A stretch of 64,000 nt of DNA, taken from contig CM038050.1 in the NCBI GenBank assembly GCA_021397845.1, positions 147,745,980-147,809,979 of the forward strand. Direction: 5' to 3'. This document shows positions 22,238-34,665 of this stretch, piece by piece. Every line of letters begins with the position of its first letter. The first letter of the stretch is position 1. A program made the translations under genes and the position numbers. Under the pieces are notes generated by a model. That model was not told the origin of the DNA. It ran no database searches and was given only the letters and a program-made list of their open reading frames with translations. The DNA is from Areca catechu (Eukaryota > Streptophyta > Magnoliopsida > Arecales > Arecaceae).

Positions 22238-23356
22238 CATCATTAGAAATTCATGCCACTGAACACCTTCCGGAAGCAAATCCTGATGGAAATAAAGAAT
22301 CAAAATATTATTTACTAGCCTAGGAGAATGATCAAGAGATCCAAAAAAGACCTCACTAAGTACTACCATTTTTATCAAGAGTATAGATATGACATCGAGG
22401 ATTGCCTTGCCTTGAAGAAGGAGATCGAAGCCTTGGTTCATCGAGGCTATTTGTGGACTTACATTGGTCAGCCCAGAGGTGCAAAGGCTTTTAGTCATCA
22501 ATCATAGCTCACTATAGAACCCCCATGGATAACCATCCCATTAGCAGCCTGGTGAGCACCATTACCAGAGGATTTTCCATGGGACATCTCCTGAAGTAGC
22601 AAAAGCAGGAGGATGCTATAGTTTTCTCTGATTTTGATACAGAAGGCATTCAAACCACCCATGATGATACCGCTGTAGTTTCACTTACAATGTATACTAT
22701 GATGTACACTACCTCCTAATTGATAATGGAAGCTTTGTAAGTATCTTATTTTATGATACTTTTATCAAGATGAACCTTTTGAGGGACCACCTACATAAGA
22801 TGAGCTCTCCCTTGATAGGGTTCTTAGGAGATGCCATACCTTTGGAAGGCACGATTACCTTGCCTGTGATAGTGGGCTAGGTCCTGAGATAGGAAATCGT
22901 AATGCTAAATGTCTTGGTGGTGAAAGTTTCCTCGATATACAACGTCATCCTAGGGAGGCCAAGCTTAAATGCTTTTCATGCTATCGTCTCCACCTATCAT
23001 TTGCTGAAAAAGTTTCCAACCATCCAAGGAGTGAGCGAAGTTCGAGGTAACTAGGTCATGGCCAGGCAATGCTATGTGGCCACCTTAAAAGGCAAAAAGT
23101 TCCAAGAAGCAATACTGATTGATAGCTTTGATTTCAGAGATAAGCAGGTTGGACTACAGGATCGCCCGATGGAAGAGCTTCTCTCGTTCCCTTTAGATGA
23201 CCATGACCCAACCCGGAAGGTTCAGATTGGGTCTTAGTTAGAAGAGACCTTGCATAATCATTTCCTCTTCTTCTTAAGAGACAATGTAGATATCTTTGCA
23301 TAGACCACCTCTAACATGCCTAGCATAGATCTAAAAGTCATGGTACATTAGTTATC
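22238..23356 (+). pseudogene. Tat-2 gag C-terminus and protease
   Basis: Gag resumes right after Tat-3. KYYHFYQEYRYDIEDCLALK and EIEALVHRGYL (~22350-22460) match the K-Y-Y-H-D-T-E-D-C-L-K-I-E-LI-RG-L pattern at the end of Tat gag. The protease follows at 22690-23030: LLIDNGSFVSILFYD (Asp-Asn-Gly at 22722-22730; D-S-G is usual), then SIYNVILGRPSLNAFHAIVS. Scattered stops (for example near 22506, 22880 and 23050) break it. The RT linker (SNMPSIDLKVMVH) is reached at ~23310 and is then cut by a solo copia LTR at ~23357. The protein remnants agree well with the Tat family. Confidence 0.75.
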
Positions 23357-25792
23357 AAAAAACTAGAGCAGAATTTCATGCATAGATTTTTTTTTAAAAA
23401 AAACAGCAAAAGCAAATAAGATTAACAATAACTTCAATCTCTAGATTATGCATTAGATTAATTCTAAAAACCAATCCTATAGGATCATGAGGATATGAAT
23501 AGATTATAAATGCTGAAAATAAAGTCAACATGCATTGATCTAATTAATGCATGCTGTAGATCTAATCTATATCATAAATAGGATCAAATCCGATACTTCA
23601 TCATAGATCGATGAACACCTCTACTGATAGATTATAGTAGAAGGTCCAGACATCACCTCGTACTATACAGGGTGTCTGGCCTCTAAGAAAAGTCCACATG
23701 AAATCTCGAAAAATCACCTTCCCTAGAGCACTTGCTCCGTGTGAAGGCTGTAGATGATTGATCTAAAAAATCTTTAAATGTTTTTGATTTCTCCAAGAAG
23801 ATGAAAAGATGGAGGATGAGGAAAATCAAGTCAAGGAAGAAAAAGAAATCCAAAACTATTTTTTTCTATTTTATTTTCCTTCTTTTCTTTATCTCTTCTC
23901 CGTAGCACCAAGAATGAACTCCCACGCTCAGCTAGTTTGTACGCCCCACTTCTAATTTTTTGGATCTTTTCTGATCATAAAACCCATGAAAATCCTTCTC
24001 TTATATTCGTGCAAACTAAGAAAAATCCAATAAAAATAGTGGCATGGGATTAGGATAAGATATTATGATAGTTTAGAAGTTCTATGTGGACTAGGAGTTT
24101 GACTCATTTAAAACCCATCTAATTTAAATTCAAATTAATTCAAATAAATTTTAAGATTTATCTAAACTATCCTAACCCAAAAGTGACTAAGAGAAGGCAT
24201 CAAAACCATCTTTTTAATGGATAAAAATGCATGAGAAAAACCAAAAAATTTGTGGAGAATAAGGGATGCATTGTCTAGTTTTGACTTGGTCAAACTAGAT
24301 ACAAAATAATATTAAAACTCCTTTTAGAAATTATATTGACTTAATCCCAATTAGAATGGATGGTAGGGAGGGTTATAATCATATTTTGGTATTGAAATTA
24401 TTTATAAAAAAATTCATTTTTGTGTGGAGAACAAAGTGGCACAAGAAAAAAAACTATGTTCCTATGTTTGACTTGGTCAAACTTAATTCTAATTTCAATT
24501 TAAATTGGTTTGACCAATTTAAATAGCTTGAACTAAATCTAATTAGGATTCAATTAAAATTAATTAATTAAAGAATTAATTAAATCTAAATCTAAATTAA
24601 ATTAAGATTAAAATTTCTTAGCGATTGGGTCATCGAATGATCTAATCGAGTAAAATCTAATTGAACCAAATTCAATTAGATTTGACTAAATCTTTTCACT
24701 CAATTAATGACCCAATTAGTAATCTAATTATTAATTAATCCTCTTAATATTAATTAATAATCAATTAATTACTTATTTATAACTTTTGTATAGGATAAAT
24801 TATTGATCATATTTATAATTTTATCACTGGATGATTCTTAATTGTCGATCAGCCATCATGATCAATCAGAAACTTCTATTATGTATGACTTCGTAGGTTT
24901 GAATCCTAAGCTGATAGCTCATGAATGATTTTCTAAACTAATCGATGCGGCTATCTAGTAATGGTACCTGATGTTCAGATAGGTCGAATGATGGCAAAGC
25001 AACATTGAAGAACACATGCTATGGTTGCCATATAATTCATCCCCTCGGCCTAATGCTCAGATGAATTCAGAGTCTATGGCCAACTTCGAATAAGTGTGTC
25101 CTAATATATCTTAACCTGCTAAATCCTATGACTCCTTACTAGGATTATCTAGGTCTAGGTTTTGTAAATTGAAACACTTCCAAGCATTTACTTCAACAAC
25201 TTGGAATGGTCAATCCCTTCTTGACTCAACACTGACTTAACTAGTACTTGATTATACCAGAAACCTTCCATCACTAGATTAGAAATCCAGGTAGTCTGGC
25301 GTCAAAGTATAGTGAGTTGCTTGTGAAGTCACCATGATAGTCTCAGGTTGGAGGGATACTTATACCCGTATCCTTTATGCGAGATACTCTTAATAGTAGA
25401 GTACTTCACAAAGTTGGTCACTATTCATTGAGATGTACTCCTACACTTACCTGCATGCCATACCAGTATCATCACACTCCTTGGTTAAAAGAACAATCAA
25501 CCTTTATGGAACACAATGATCTATTCTTGATAAATATTGTTGTCCTACATAACAACATATCATTTTATTATAAACTATTTAAGAACCACTCAATAAATCT
25601 TTCTTTATCGAATCAATATAGTTCTAAGAATTTTAACACATTAGAGTTCACATGAAGATGACAAATAGTATTGAGCTACTAAAAATAATATTTATTTTAT
25701 TAATAATTCATATGCATTTATAAAATAGCTCAATCATTTATAACCCAGATGTTTGGCTTTAAGATACCTTTTCCAATATCAGCTATATGTCA
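23357..25792 (-). mobile_element. solo LTR of a copia element related to Copia-G
   Basis: About 2.43 kb, AT-rich and without ORFs. Read on the minus strand, it resembles the Copia-G LTR (47891-50302) in order and length: ...aaagccaaacatctgggtt..., ...tgaattattaataaaat..., ...acctgagactatcatggtg..., ...gatggaaggtttctggtat.... It sits in the Tat-2 RT linker: the frame before (MVH-LS) and after (PSYKPMK) would join. The exact ends and TSD are unclear; the right end reads tatgtca. Confidence 0.65.
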
Positions 25793-25835
25793 ATCCATCA
25801 TACAAGCCAATGAAGTAGAAAAAATGATGCTTCAC

Positions 25836-27397
25836 TGATACGGGATGACTCTAAGATTATAGGAAAAATAGTAAACTAATTTTTTTATATTTTTTTTATA
25901 ATTTAATTTGTAGGATATATTCTCGAAATCAAGTAAAGACAAGCAAGATAACCAGCAATGCAAAGAATCATCATGCAGGTGTGCTCATGCAAAATAATAA
26001 AAATAACAGGACTCGAGAATTGAGAGATTTCTGGCTTAGGATAGTTATCTTCAATCAAATTAGAGATTAAGAGAAGGGAAGGTTTCTTACAAGTCAGAGA
26101 TTGAAATCGTTACAATAGAAAAGGTCACTCACACTCTGATTGGAGCCTGGATGATGAAGCTTCAATTTCCTTGAATCTGATGGCTGATCTGGATGGTCCT
26201 GGAGGTGAGGAAAGCCTCCTCTAGGAAGGTAAAATACCTCGAAGATCCTGCAAGCATCGGAGGTCAATCAAAATAGCATGTAATAAAAGTAAAGAAAACT
26301 AGGGTTTGAAGGAAATCTGAATCAGGGTTTGAATGGCTAGCGGCAAGAAGCTTGAAGAAGATCCTTGCTTGGGCGGCCTAGGGTTCCTTTCCTTGGGCAT
26401 GGCTGATCTCTTGGGATGCAGTAGAAGGCTAGGGCAGCAGGGTTCGGCCAAGCATAAGATGATTCAAAACAAAGAACACCAATCACTTAACATTAGAACT
26501 TGAAGACAAAATTTATCAGGATTTTATTTCATAAAAGAGAAGTGAGTACAAGAGGGGGAGGGGTGGGGTATTTATAGAGTTTCCATGCCCTCTCATAACT
26601 AGGGTTACACTTAGGTTAGGAATAACATCTCCTTAAGGTATTACAAGTCTTCTCCTAGTTAGATTATAAGTCCTTTTCCTAGCTAGGTTAGAATTACAAG
26701 TCTTAAAATAATTAGGAAAACAAATCCCAACTAGGTTCGGAACTTTAACTAGTCTTCTCCTTCTCCCTTCATGCTTTAACTTGGTCAACATGTGAGGATG
26801 CCTACTCTTTCTTTGATTGGCATGTGGGCTTCAAGAGGCAGCAAGGGGGCCGGCTCCTCATGGGCTTGGGCTTGGGCGCAGGTACTTTGGGCCTCCAGGA
26901 GCTGGGGCACCCTGGATGGAATATTTCTGGAATAAAAATGGCATCTTGGTTCTTATGGACCTAGGCCTTGAATCTTCTTTGGACTGGGTGTAGATGGATC
27001 TCTGGAATCAAGTGAGGCCTTGTTCTGGGAATATTCTCTGGCATTTGGAGGGAATCTAGGCATCCGGAAAACATCTGAAGGGCTTTTGGACATCATGCAG
27101 GAATCTTGGACCCTAGGTTGGCATACAAAGTTCAATTGGCTGAAGTGGGGTCTTCTTGCTCTTGGATGAGGCCTGGTGGAACTCCACAGCAGGGTATCCT
27201 CTTCTCTTGTACAAAATTGAACTCATATTGGACTCGTAACTGAAGTACAGGACTCAATAGATTGGACTAGGTTGAGACAAATCAACTAGCCTCAACTTAT
27301 TATAGGACTCAATCTTAATTGATTACAAAATTATGACATACGACTAAGAAAACCAGATAGGCCCAATAATATGTGTCTGATCCTAGTGGCCCCACCA
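25836..27397 (-). repeat. Chromo-2 3' LTR
   Basis: Pairs with 36192-37744. Shared landmarks include tgatac-gatgactctaagatt at the left end and tctgatcct-gtg-ccccacca at the right end. Confidence 0.9.
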
Positions 27398-27399
27398 AT

Positions 27400-30300
27400 T
27401 CTCCCAGGACGGGAGGAACTTAATCCCGTCGAGTATGGGTCAACTTGGCTCTCATAGTGCTCGAGTAGGTCTGGGTTGAGGGCACTGCAGATCCTCACGG
27501 GTGATCCACGAGTCCTCAGATTCTGGCCAACCTTGCCACCGGACCAAATACCTCTGATAGCCTCTATTTCAGGTACTTATTGCTTGATCATCCAGGATTC
27601 TCTCAATCATTTTCTTACTATTTGGCCAATTGGTTGGTGGACACTCTGGGATAGGCTCACTCTCAATGAAAGGGATAGGTCCAAAAGGCTCGCTGGGTAT
27701 CACTGCTGGCTCCCTATACTCTATAAGACCTAAGATGTTGAAGGTGGAACTTATACCTAAGTTGGATGGTAACTAAAGCACATAGGCATTGGGTCCAACT
27801 CTTTTTTATTATCTTGAATGGGCTAGCTCCGTGAGCATGAAGTTTCTTTATGATCCCTGGGGAGAACCATTCAGGCCTAAGCTGGATCATCACAAAATTT
27901 TCTGTAGAAAATTCTTTAGCTCTCTTTCAAGAATTATCCAAGTTCTTATATAGTTCATTGCTTAGGTTTATCGTTTGGCTAATTTCTTTATGCAAATCCT
28001 TAACATGCTGTGTAAAAGACTCAGCTGACTCAGAAACTCATGCATGTAAGGATAAGGGGATCAAATCAAGAGGTTTATTGGGTTTGTAACCATGCACTAC
28101 CTCAAAAGGACTCTTCCCTATGGACCTATTAACAGAACTATTGTAAGCAAATTAAGCTCGGGATAACAATAGGTCCCAATTTCCCGTGTGTTCACCTACG
28201 AGGCATCTAAGAAGGTTTCCTAAACTTCTATTTACTACCTCAGTCTGACCATCAGTCTATGGGTGGTAAGCTGTGGAAAATTTTAACTTAGTCCCTAATA
28301 AGTGCCAAAGGGTTTTTCAAAAGTAACTGGTAAAGCGAACATCCTTATTTGACATTATTGTCTTAGGCAATCCATGTAACCTAACTGCCTGATCAAGGAA
28401 AAGACGGGCTACTCTAGATGCGTCAAAAGTTTGAGAGCAAGGTATAAAATGGGTCATTTTAGAAAACCTATCGATCTCTATAAATATGGAATCATATTTC
28501 TTGAGGGTCTTAGGTAGGCCTAAAACAAAGTCCATGCTTAAGTCCTGCCATGGATGGTCTGATACGAGTAGAGGGGTATATAATCCAGTGTTTTATTTCT
28601 ACTATTTTGCAACAGTACAGGTTCGACATCTGGACACTATATTGGCAACATCCCTCTTTAAACTAGGCCAAAAGAATTGGTCCTCTACAGCTAAAATAGT
28701 CTTATTTCTTTCAAAGTGACTAGCAAGGCCTCCTGCATGGATCTCCCAGACTAAGAATTCTCTAAGAGAGGTCCTGGGAATACACAGTCTATTATTCTTA
28801 AACAAATAACCATCTTGAAGGGTATACTCACTATGGATACTAGATGGTCCTTGGGCTAAGGATTGGACAATTTCACTAAAGTCTGGATAGGTTTCATACT
28901 CATCTTTTAACTGATCAAATCCAATGACTTCAGTGCTAATAGTATTCAACAGTAAGGCTCGTCTGCTAAGGGTGTCAGTTACCTTATTTTCAGTTCTAAC
29001 TTGGTGTTTTAGTACAAAGGTATAGGCTTGTGTAAATTCTACCCACTTAGCATGCCTAGGGTTTAATTTCTTCTGAGAGTTCAAAAATTGGAGTGCTTCA
29101 TGGTTAGAGTAAAGAACAAACTCCTGGGATAGTAAATAATGTCTCCAATATCTAAGAGCTTGTACTACCGCATAAAATTATTTGTCATAGGTTGAGTACT
29201 TCAATTTAGCCTTATTAAGTTTCTCACTAAAAAAGGCTATTGGATGATTCTCTTGGCTTAGAACTCCTCCTATGCCTACTCTTGAAGCATCACAAGCTAC
29301 CTCAAAGACCTTGGTAAAATCGGGTGACCTCAAAATAGATGCTTGTGTCACCTTGGTTTTAATCTCTAGGAAAGCTCTATCTACAGCTTTGGTCCATTCA
29401 AAACTACCCTTCCTAATACAATCAGTAATTGGTGCTACTATGGTGCTAAATCCCCTAATAAACCTTCTGTAGAAAGTGGCTAGACCATGAGAACTTCTAA
29501 CTTCATGGACATTAGTGGGTAATGGCCACTCTACTATGGATCCAACCTTTTTAGGGTCAGCTGCTACACCTTTAAGGGTCACCACAAAGCCTAGGAAGAG
29601 AACTCTATGGGTCAAGAAATCACACTTCTTTAATTCGCATAGAAGTTTTCTTTCCTAAGGGTTAAGCAAACTTGTTTCAGATGTACTATATGATCTTCCT
29701 TAGTTTTGCTATAAATCAGGATGTCATCAAAATATACTACCACAAATTTTTCTATGACATCCTAAGGACTTGGATCATAATTCTCATGAAAGTGCTAGGG
29801 GCATTGGATAGCCCAAAAGGCATTACAGCCCACTTATATAGATCATCTTTGGTTTTAAAAGCTGTTTTCCATTCATCCCCAAGTCTGATTCGAACTTGAT
29901 GGTAGCCACTCTTAAGGTCTATCTTTGAAAAGATTGTGTCTCCTGCCATCATATCCAACATATCATCCAAGCGGGGGATGGGAAACCTATACTTTATGGT
30001 TATTTTATTTATGGCACGACTATCAATACACATCCTCCACGTGCCATCTTTCTTAGAGGTTAATAGGGCTAGACAGCACAAGAACTTAGGCTCTTCCTAA
30101 TAAATCCTTTTCTAAGAAGCTCACCTACCTGTCTCTGAAGCTCTAAGTGTTCAATTGGGTTCATCCTATAATGAGGCAGGTTAGGCAGGGTAGCTCTTGG
30201 AACTAAATCAATTACATGTTGGACGTCCTCAAGTGATGGTAAGTGGTCAGGTAAATCTTCAAGAAATATGTCACTAAATTCACTCAAGACTCCCTTGACC

Positions 30301-30612
30301 TCATGAGGGTACTCTCTATCAATAGGATCAGATACTTCCTTCACAGTTAACATCCAAACAGTAGTGCACTCAGTTATCTTTCTCTAGCTCTTTTGCAGTG
30401 ATTAAATTAACTCTAGTTTTCTTCTCTTTAAGTGAGCTAGATCCTCTCTTACTTGATTCTTGAGGTGGGGTGGGGTTTATGGTGATCTTCTTTCCATGAA
30501 AAGTAAACATGCAAGCATTAGTTCGGCCATAAAGGGTGGCATCATGATTATAAAGCCATGGCCACCCTAGGATTATACTACTTACCCCCATGGGCATAAC
30601 ATCACACCACAC
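27400..30612 (-). pseudogene. Chromo-2 pol
   Basis: Right to left: protease tail (SSIILGWPWLYNHDA) at 30612; RT N-part (DVQHVIDLVPRATLPNLPHY) 30353-30069; RT core (DSRAINKITIKYRFPIPRLD) with YFDD near 29720-29735; RNase H 29615-29178; RNase H end and integrase zinc domain (HAGGLASHFERNK ... CRTCTVAK) 29084-28602; integrase core 28535-28317 (MDFVLGLPKTLKKYDS, and SNKDVRF where SDRD is usual, so the second Asp is lost); chromodomain (ILDDQAIST-NRGYQRYLVRW) at ~27590-27490. Stops and frameshifts separate nearly all blocks. The organisation equals that of Chromo-1. Confidence 0.88.
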
Positions 30613-30633
30613 TCTATCCTGGTATGGCTGAAG

Positions 30634-32459
30634 CTAGATCTGGACTTGGCATCTGGACTTAATGGGTATAGAGGTGGAATCTATCCAGGATACCTTATAA
30701 GGGTTAGGGTGAGGAACTGGGTGTAAGCCCAGGGTTTTGACAGCTTTATGGGATATGGCATTCACACAGCTCCCACTATCTATAATTATTTTGCACACCT
30801 TGTCCCCAGTCTTCATAAAGGTCTGTAGGATGTTGGTCCTACGCCAATCTTCCTGGGTTTTACTTTGGGATAGGATGCATCTAACTACCCCTACGAGGTC
30901 TGATTGATCAAAATCCTCCTCATCACCTTCATACTCCTTAATTAAGTCTGGTTCAACTTCATAGACCTCTTCTTCTACATTTTCATTGGGTTCATGCTCA
31001 TCTTCCTCAAGCTTCCCTATGTGCAAAGACCTGGTGGGACACTGGCTAGCAAAATGACCTACCTTATTGCACCTAAAACAGGCATTGGGGCTGGGGCTTG
31101 GGTTCTTCTGCAAAACTGGTGCCTTACCCTTATCATTCCTAAAAGATGCAGAGTTACTTAAGCTAGCCTGACTCAGGTTTGGGTTAGGATGAGATGGATT
31201 AGGGTCGGGATGGGTTGGGTTGGGGTTGGGTTGACTTAGGTTTTTGTTTGGACGACTTGGGTTGGGGTTGGGACGAGTTTGGTTAAAGCTGGGTCGGTTT
31301 GGGTAAGCCTAGTTCGGGTTGGGCCAAAAGCTAGGAGTGTTGGGTTTAAAGGATTCAGGTCTTCTAACTACAGGTACTCTCTGGAACCTCTCAAAGTTTT
31401 CAGCTACACGATAGGCATGGTCCAGGTGTTCAACTTCCATAAGGTACAGCTCCCTCTGGATATCCTCTCTAAGACCATTTCTAAACCTAGAGAGGGTAAC
31501 TGACTTAGGTTTATCAATGCCGCATCTTAGGGTGCACTCATCAAACTGGGCTATGTATTCCCTTACAGTTTTGGTCCCTTGTTTTAATCTCTGCCACTGA
31601 TCTAAGAGACACTGCTTATAGTATGGGAGAACATATTTAGCCTTAAACTTTAATTTCATGGCTTCCCAGGTGACAATGGGTGGGTGACCTATTTGATTAC
31701 CGAGTTGCTATACTTGCTCCCAGTATAATCTAGCTTGATCAGTTAGCCTAAGCTGGACAAATTGACATTTTTTCTCATCACTTAGGGCATAAAATTTGAA
31801 GTACCTTTTCATGCCTCCCTCCCATTCTATATAAACCTTTGGGTCTAGGTTGCCATCGAAGGTGGGTCTATCATGATGCTCCTAAGAATTCGATCATTCT
31901 GATCTTGGTCTTCATGATTGGGTCTCTTGAGGTTAGGTTCATGGTATTGATCCTAGTGTTGGTTTCCCCTATGGTTAGGCTCCTTAAATTGATCCTGGTT
32001 TTGGAGTCTCCTAGGGTTATGTTCTACAAAGGGTTCATGGTTTTGGACTCTTCTAGTATTACGAGAGGTAGAAGGGGTGGAATCAAGGTCTAGTTCAGTG
32101 TTAGACTCTTGGGTTTTTTCTACAGTACCTAATTGATCTTCTACTTGGTTTAATCTAGTGGTTAACTGGTTGATCCTAGTGGTTGCCTAGTCAAATCGTT
32201 GGTCTACTTGGTTGAATCTATGGTTCATTTGGTTTTGGGATTGGGTCAATTGGGCTATATGGTAATAGGTTTGGTCAAGCTTAGTATTAATTTGGGTATT
32301 GGATTGGTTTAGTTGGGCAAACTGGGTTTGGAATTGGAGGGTCAATAGGGAGATAATCTGATCACTCATGGCCTTCATGAGAGCCTCAAAATTGGAATCC
32401 ATAGCTGAGTCAGTTTGGGGTTTAGACTTCTGATATTGGGTTCCTAATCTAGTTGTCAT
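30634..32459 (-). pseudogene. Chromo-2 gag and protease
   Basis: The start MTTRLGTQYQ at 32459 aligns with the other chromovirus gag starts; an upstream Met at 32471 is also open. The N-terminal part is rich in Gln/Asn and may form a coiled coil. The gag core (YKQCLLDQWQRLKQGTKTV) is at 31659-31309. An Asn-Pro-rich low-complexity linker (plus strand gggttgggttgggg, 31140-31320) leads to a single zinc knuckle (CFRCNKVGHFASQCP) and the protease motif KIIIDSGSCVNAIS. This is the only one of the four chromoviruses here with the canonical DSG. Frameshifts lie between the blocks. Confidence 0.87.
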
Positions 32460-32669
32460 ACAATCAAACAATCAATCAAGGTGGAATGGTGCAGCCAAGC
32501 ATGCAAAAATAGGTTAGCTTAATCTAGGAATTCCTAGACCTAGAGCCAAAACTGAGTGGGTCAGCTCAACTTATACTTAACCCAGCAGCTAATCCTTCCT
32601 CTAGCCATGTGGAGGGTGAGAGTGTGGGCGCCCCCCCTGCTTTCACAGGGATCCAATTAAAAACCACAA

Positions 32670-33311
32670 TGATGGGGATCTCAGAGCAGCATTGATCTCG
32701 AAGCCGCATTGATCCCGGAGCGGCACTGATCCCAGAGAAACACCGATCCCGGAGTAGCACAGATTTTAATAAATTAGTTTGGGATTTACTTTTATTTTGA
32801 ATTAGGATTTGGTTGGTTAGGATTGAGATATGGATAGGCTTATCTTATCCTATCTTGTATTTGAATTTGAGTCATCCCTATCTTTTTATCCTATATTCAA
32901 ATTCAAATGAGGGTTGGACAGGTCTATAAATACCACCATCAGTCCTTTGTAAAAAAATCAGTTCAGTTCATAAAAAAATTTGAGTTTTTAGATGAGTGAT
33001 TCTTCTTGCCTACGCCTTCGGGCATGGGCGTGATGCCCTAGTTATCCCCCTTCCCATTCCATCTTCTTTATACCCTCGTGACCTTTGAGATTCATCCTAG
33101 TGCCTCCAAGTATCGAGGAGGGTGTAATGCCCTAGAGGTGAGAGGTCTCTTCGTTAGGGTGAGTCCCAAAGTTTATGAGATCCAGATCCCTATCCTACAT
33201 CCCCACTATTCCTTCGCCACCCCTAGAGAAAAAAATACCAAAAAAAATAGTACCCTAATTTATGTGACTTCTAGGCTCACCAACGATCCTATCCATCTCT
33301 GTCCCCCATCA
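32670..33311 (+). repeat. LARD-F 5' LTR with 17-bp repeats
   Basis: 642 bp. A 17-bp unit (agccgcattgatcccgg and variants) is repeated about 4.5 times at 32685-32768, near the LTR start (U3). A TATA-like ctataaatacc is at ~32922. Confidence 0.9.
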
Positions 33312-33315
33312 ATTT

Positions 33316-33327
33316 TGGTATCAGAGC
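33316..33327 (+). other. LARD-F primer-binding site (tRNA-iMet)
   Basis: TGGTATCAGAGC, 4 bp after the LTR end. It fixes the orientation of the element. Confidence 0.93.
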
Positions 33328-33468
33328 GGGCTAGGATTAGGGTTGAAAAAAAAAAAAAAAAATCTTATCCCATCTTATTCCACTTATCTCCGCTATTCCC
33401 GATTTATTCCAAACTTATCCCAGACTTATCCCTCTGTTATTTCTATTGTCTTTTTCATTCCACTGTCA

Positions 33469-33653
33469 TGAACCATCCGCCGGATCTCCTCACGCCCGTG
33501 ATGCCTCCTCATCTCCGAGCCCGACACCCCTTGCTGTCGCGCCTCCTCACCGACGCCCCTTTCCGATGCAAGGTCACGGCCTACCCCATCGCCCTTGCCG
33601 AGTCCGGTGCCCTCGCCTCCCGCGGGATCAAGCTCACCGATGCTCCCGCCTGA
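33469..33653 (+). CDS. short ORF in the LARD-F insert, origin unknown
   Basis: The frame from the Met at 33469 gives 61 residues (MNHPPDLLTPVMPPHLRARH ... GIKLTDAPA). It lies in the GC-rich block, and its codons are rich in C at the third position, as in grass or other monocot exons and unlike the AT-rich neighbours. It is the first ATG after the PBS and leader, in the sense direction of the element. The longer open frame (33078-33653) begins inside the LTR. I do not recognise the protein. It could be a captured exon fragment or a chance frame in GC-rich DNA. Confidence 0.4.
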
Positions 33654-33969
33654 AGCCCCATTCCTCTGCCTCCAATCGGGAACGCTGGAATCGCCTCCAT
33701 CAGCCTCCACCCAGGCCGAACCCCCTCCTCTCTGCCTCGTTCCAAGTCTTCACCGAATCACACCTCCTCTTCCGTCCGCTCTGTTGCCGCCTTCCCCGCC
33801 CCGAGCCGAGTCCGCCCAATGCAGAGCCGGAGATCGACAGCACCGCCGCCTCCCACCAGATCCTTCAATCGATGCTGCAAGCACCATCCTCCCTGCCGGA
33901 CCTTCCACCTCCGAACCCCAACATCCCCCGCCGACACCCGCTGGAGAGAACGAGCCGAGGGAAACGTGC

Positions 33970-34134
33970 CCTCCTCTCCCTGATGAGGCTGAGCTCAACC
34001 TGTCGCCGGGTTTCCAATTCCACCCCACCGACGAGGAGCTCGTCGTCCATTATCTCTGCCGCCCGACCACCACACATATCTCCCAAATTTGCCCGATCCG
34101 TTCCAGCAAACCACCCGCTCTCTTCCGCTTGTGA
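33970..34134 (+). pseudogene. captured NAC transcription factor fragment
   Basis: The frame at 33994-34062 reads LNLSPGFQFHPTDEELVVHY followed by LCR. This matches subdomain A of plant NAC transcription factors (LPPGFRFHPTDEELV-HYL). The match stops after LCR: the following residues (PTTTHISQICPIRSS) do not continue the domain, and the frame ends at 34134. Only ~23 residues of a ~150-residue NAC domain are present, so no DNA binding is expected. The upstream Pro/Ser-rich part of the frame (33595-33990) is not recognised as NAC. It lies in the same direction as the host element, so it could be read through from the LTR promoter. Confidence 0.8.
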
Positions 34135-34665
34135 CTCAAACCACCGTCAGCCTCCTCTCCTCCGTTCGGAACCACCGGCCGTCCAGTTCTCCTCCCTGCT
34201 GCTGTCAGCCGAGATCGCTAAGCCACCGGAACTCCCTCCCGTTGCCGCTGTCTCCTCCCATGACGACATACCGACGTCCGCTCGCTCCTCCCTGCTGCCA
34301 TGGCCATCATCGCCCTGTCGGATCCCTTCCACCCCTCGCCGACGCCGGCCTCCCCGCGAGCCCCCTGTTCCGCATGGCTGTCAAAGCACCAGGAGATGCT
34401 TTGCACGAATGTGAAAGCATCTCCGGGCCTCCCTCTTGCCGACTTCAACTCAGCACAGATTTCAGAACTGCACACTCTTTAAAGCAGCACAGATTTCAAA
34501 GCACACCAATCTCAAAGCTATACCATTTTCAAAGCAAAGCTGATTAAAAAAAAAATCATGGTTATGTCAAGCTAAAAGTTTGGAGTTCCCGGAGCCTGAA
34601 GTCAAGCTGAAGCTGGAGCCTGACCCAAACTCAACAGAGTCGAGTTTTTCCCCACCTCAGGAGAA

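Noticed and set aside
33446..34414. 322-codon ORF on the plus strand in LARD-F
   Set aside because: It overlaps the NAC-motif frame in another phase and is Ser/Pro/Arg low-complexity, as expected for GC-rich DNA read out of frame.
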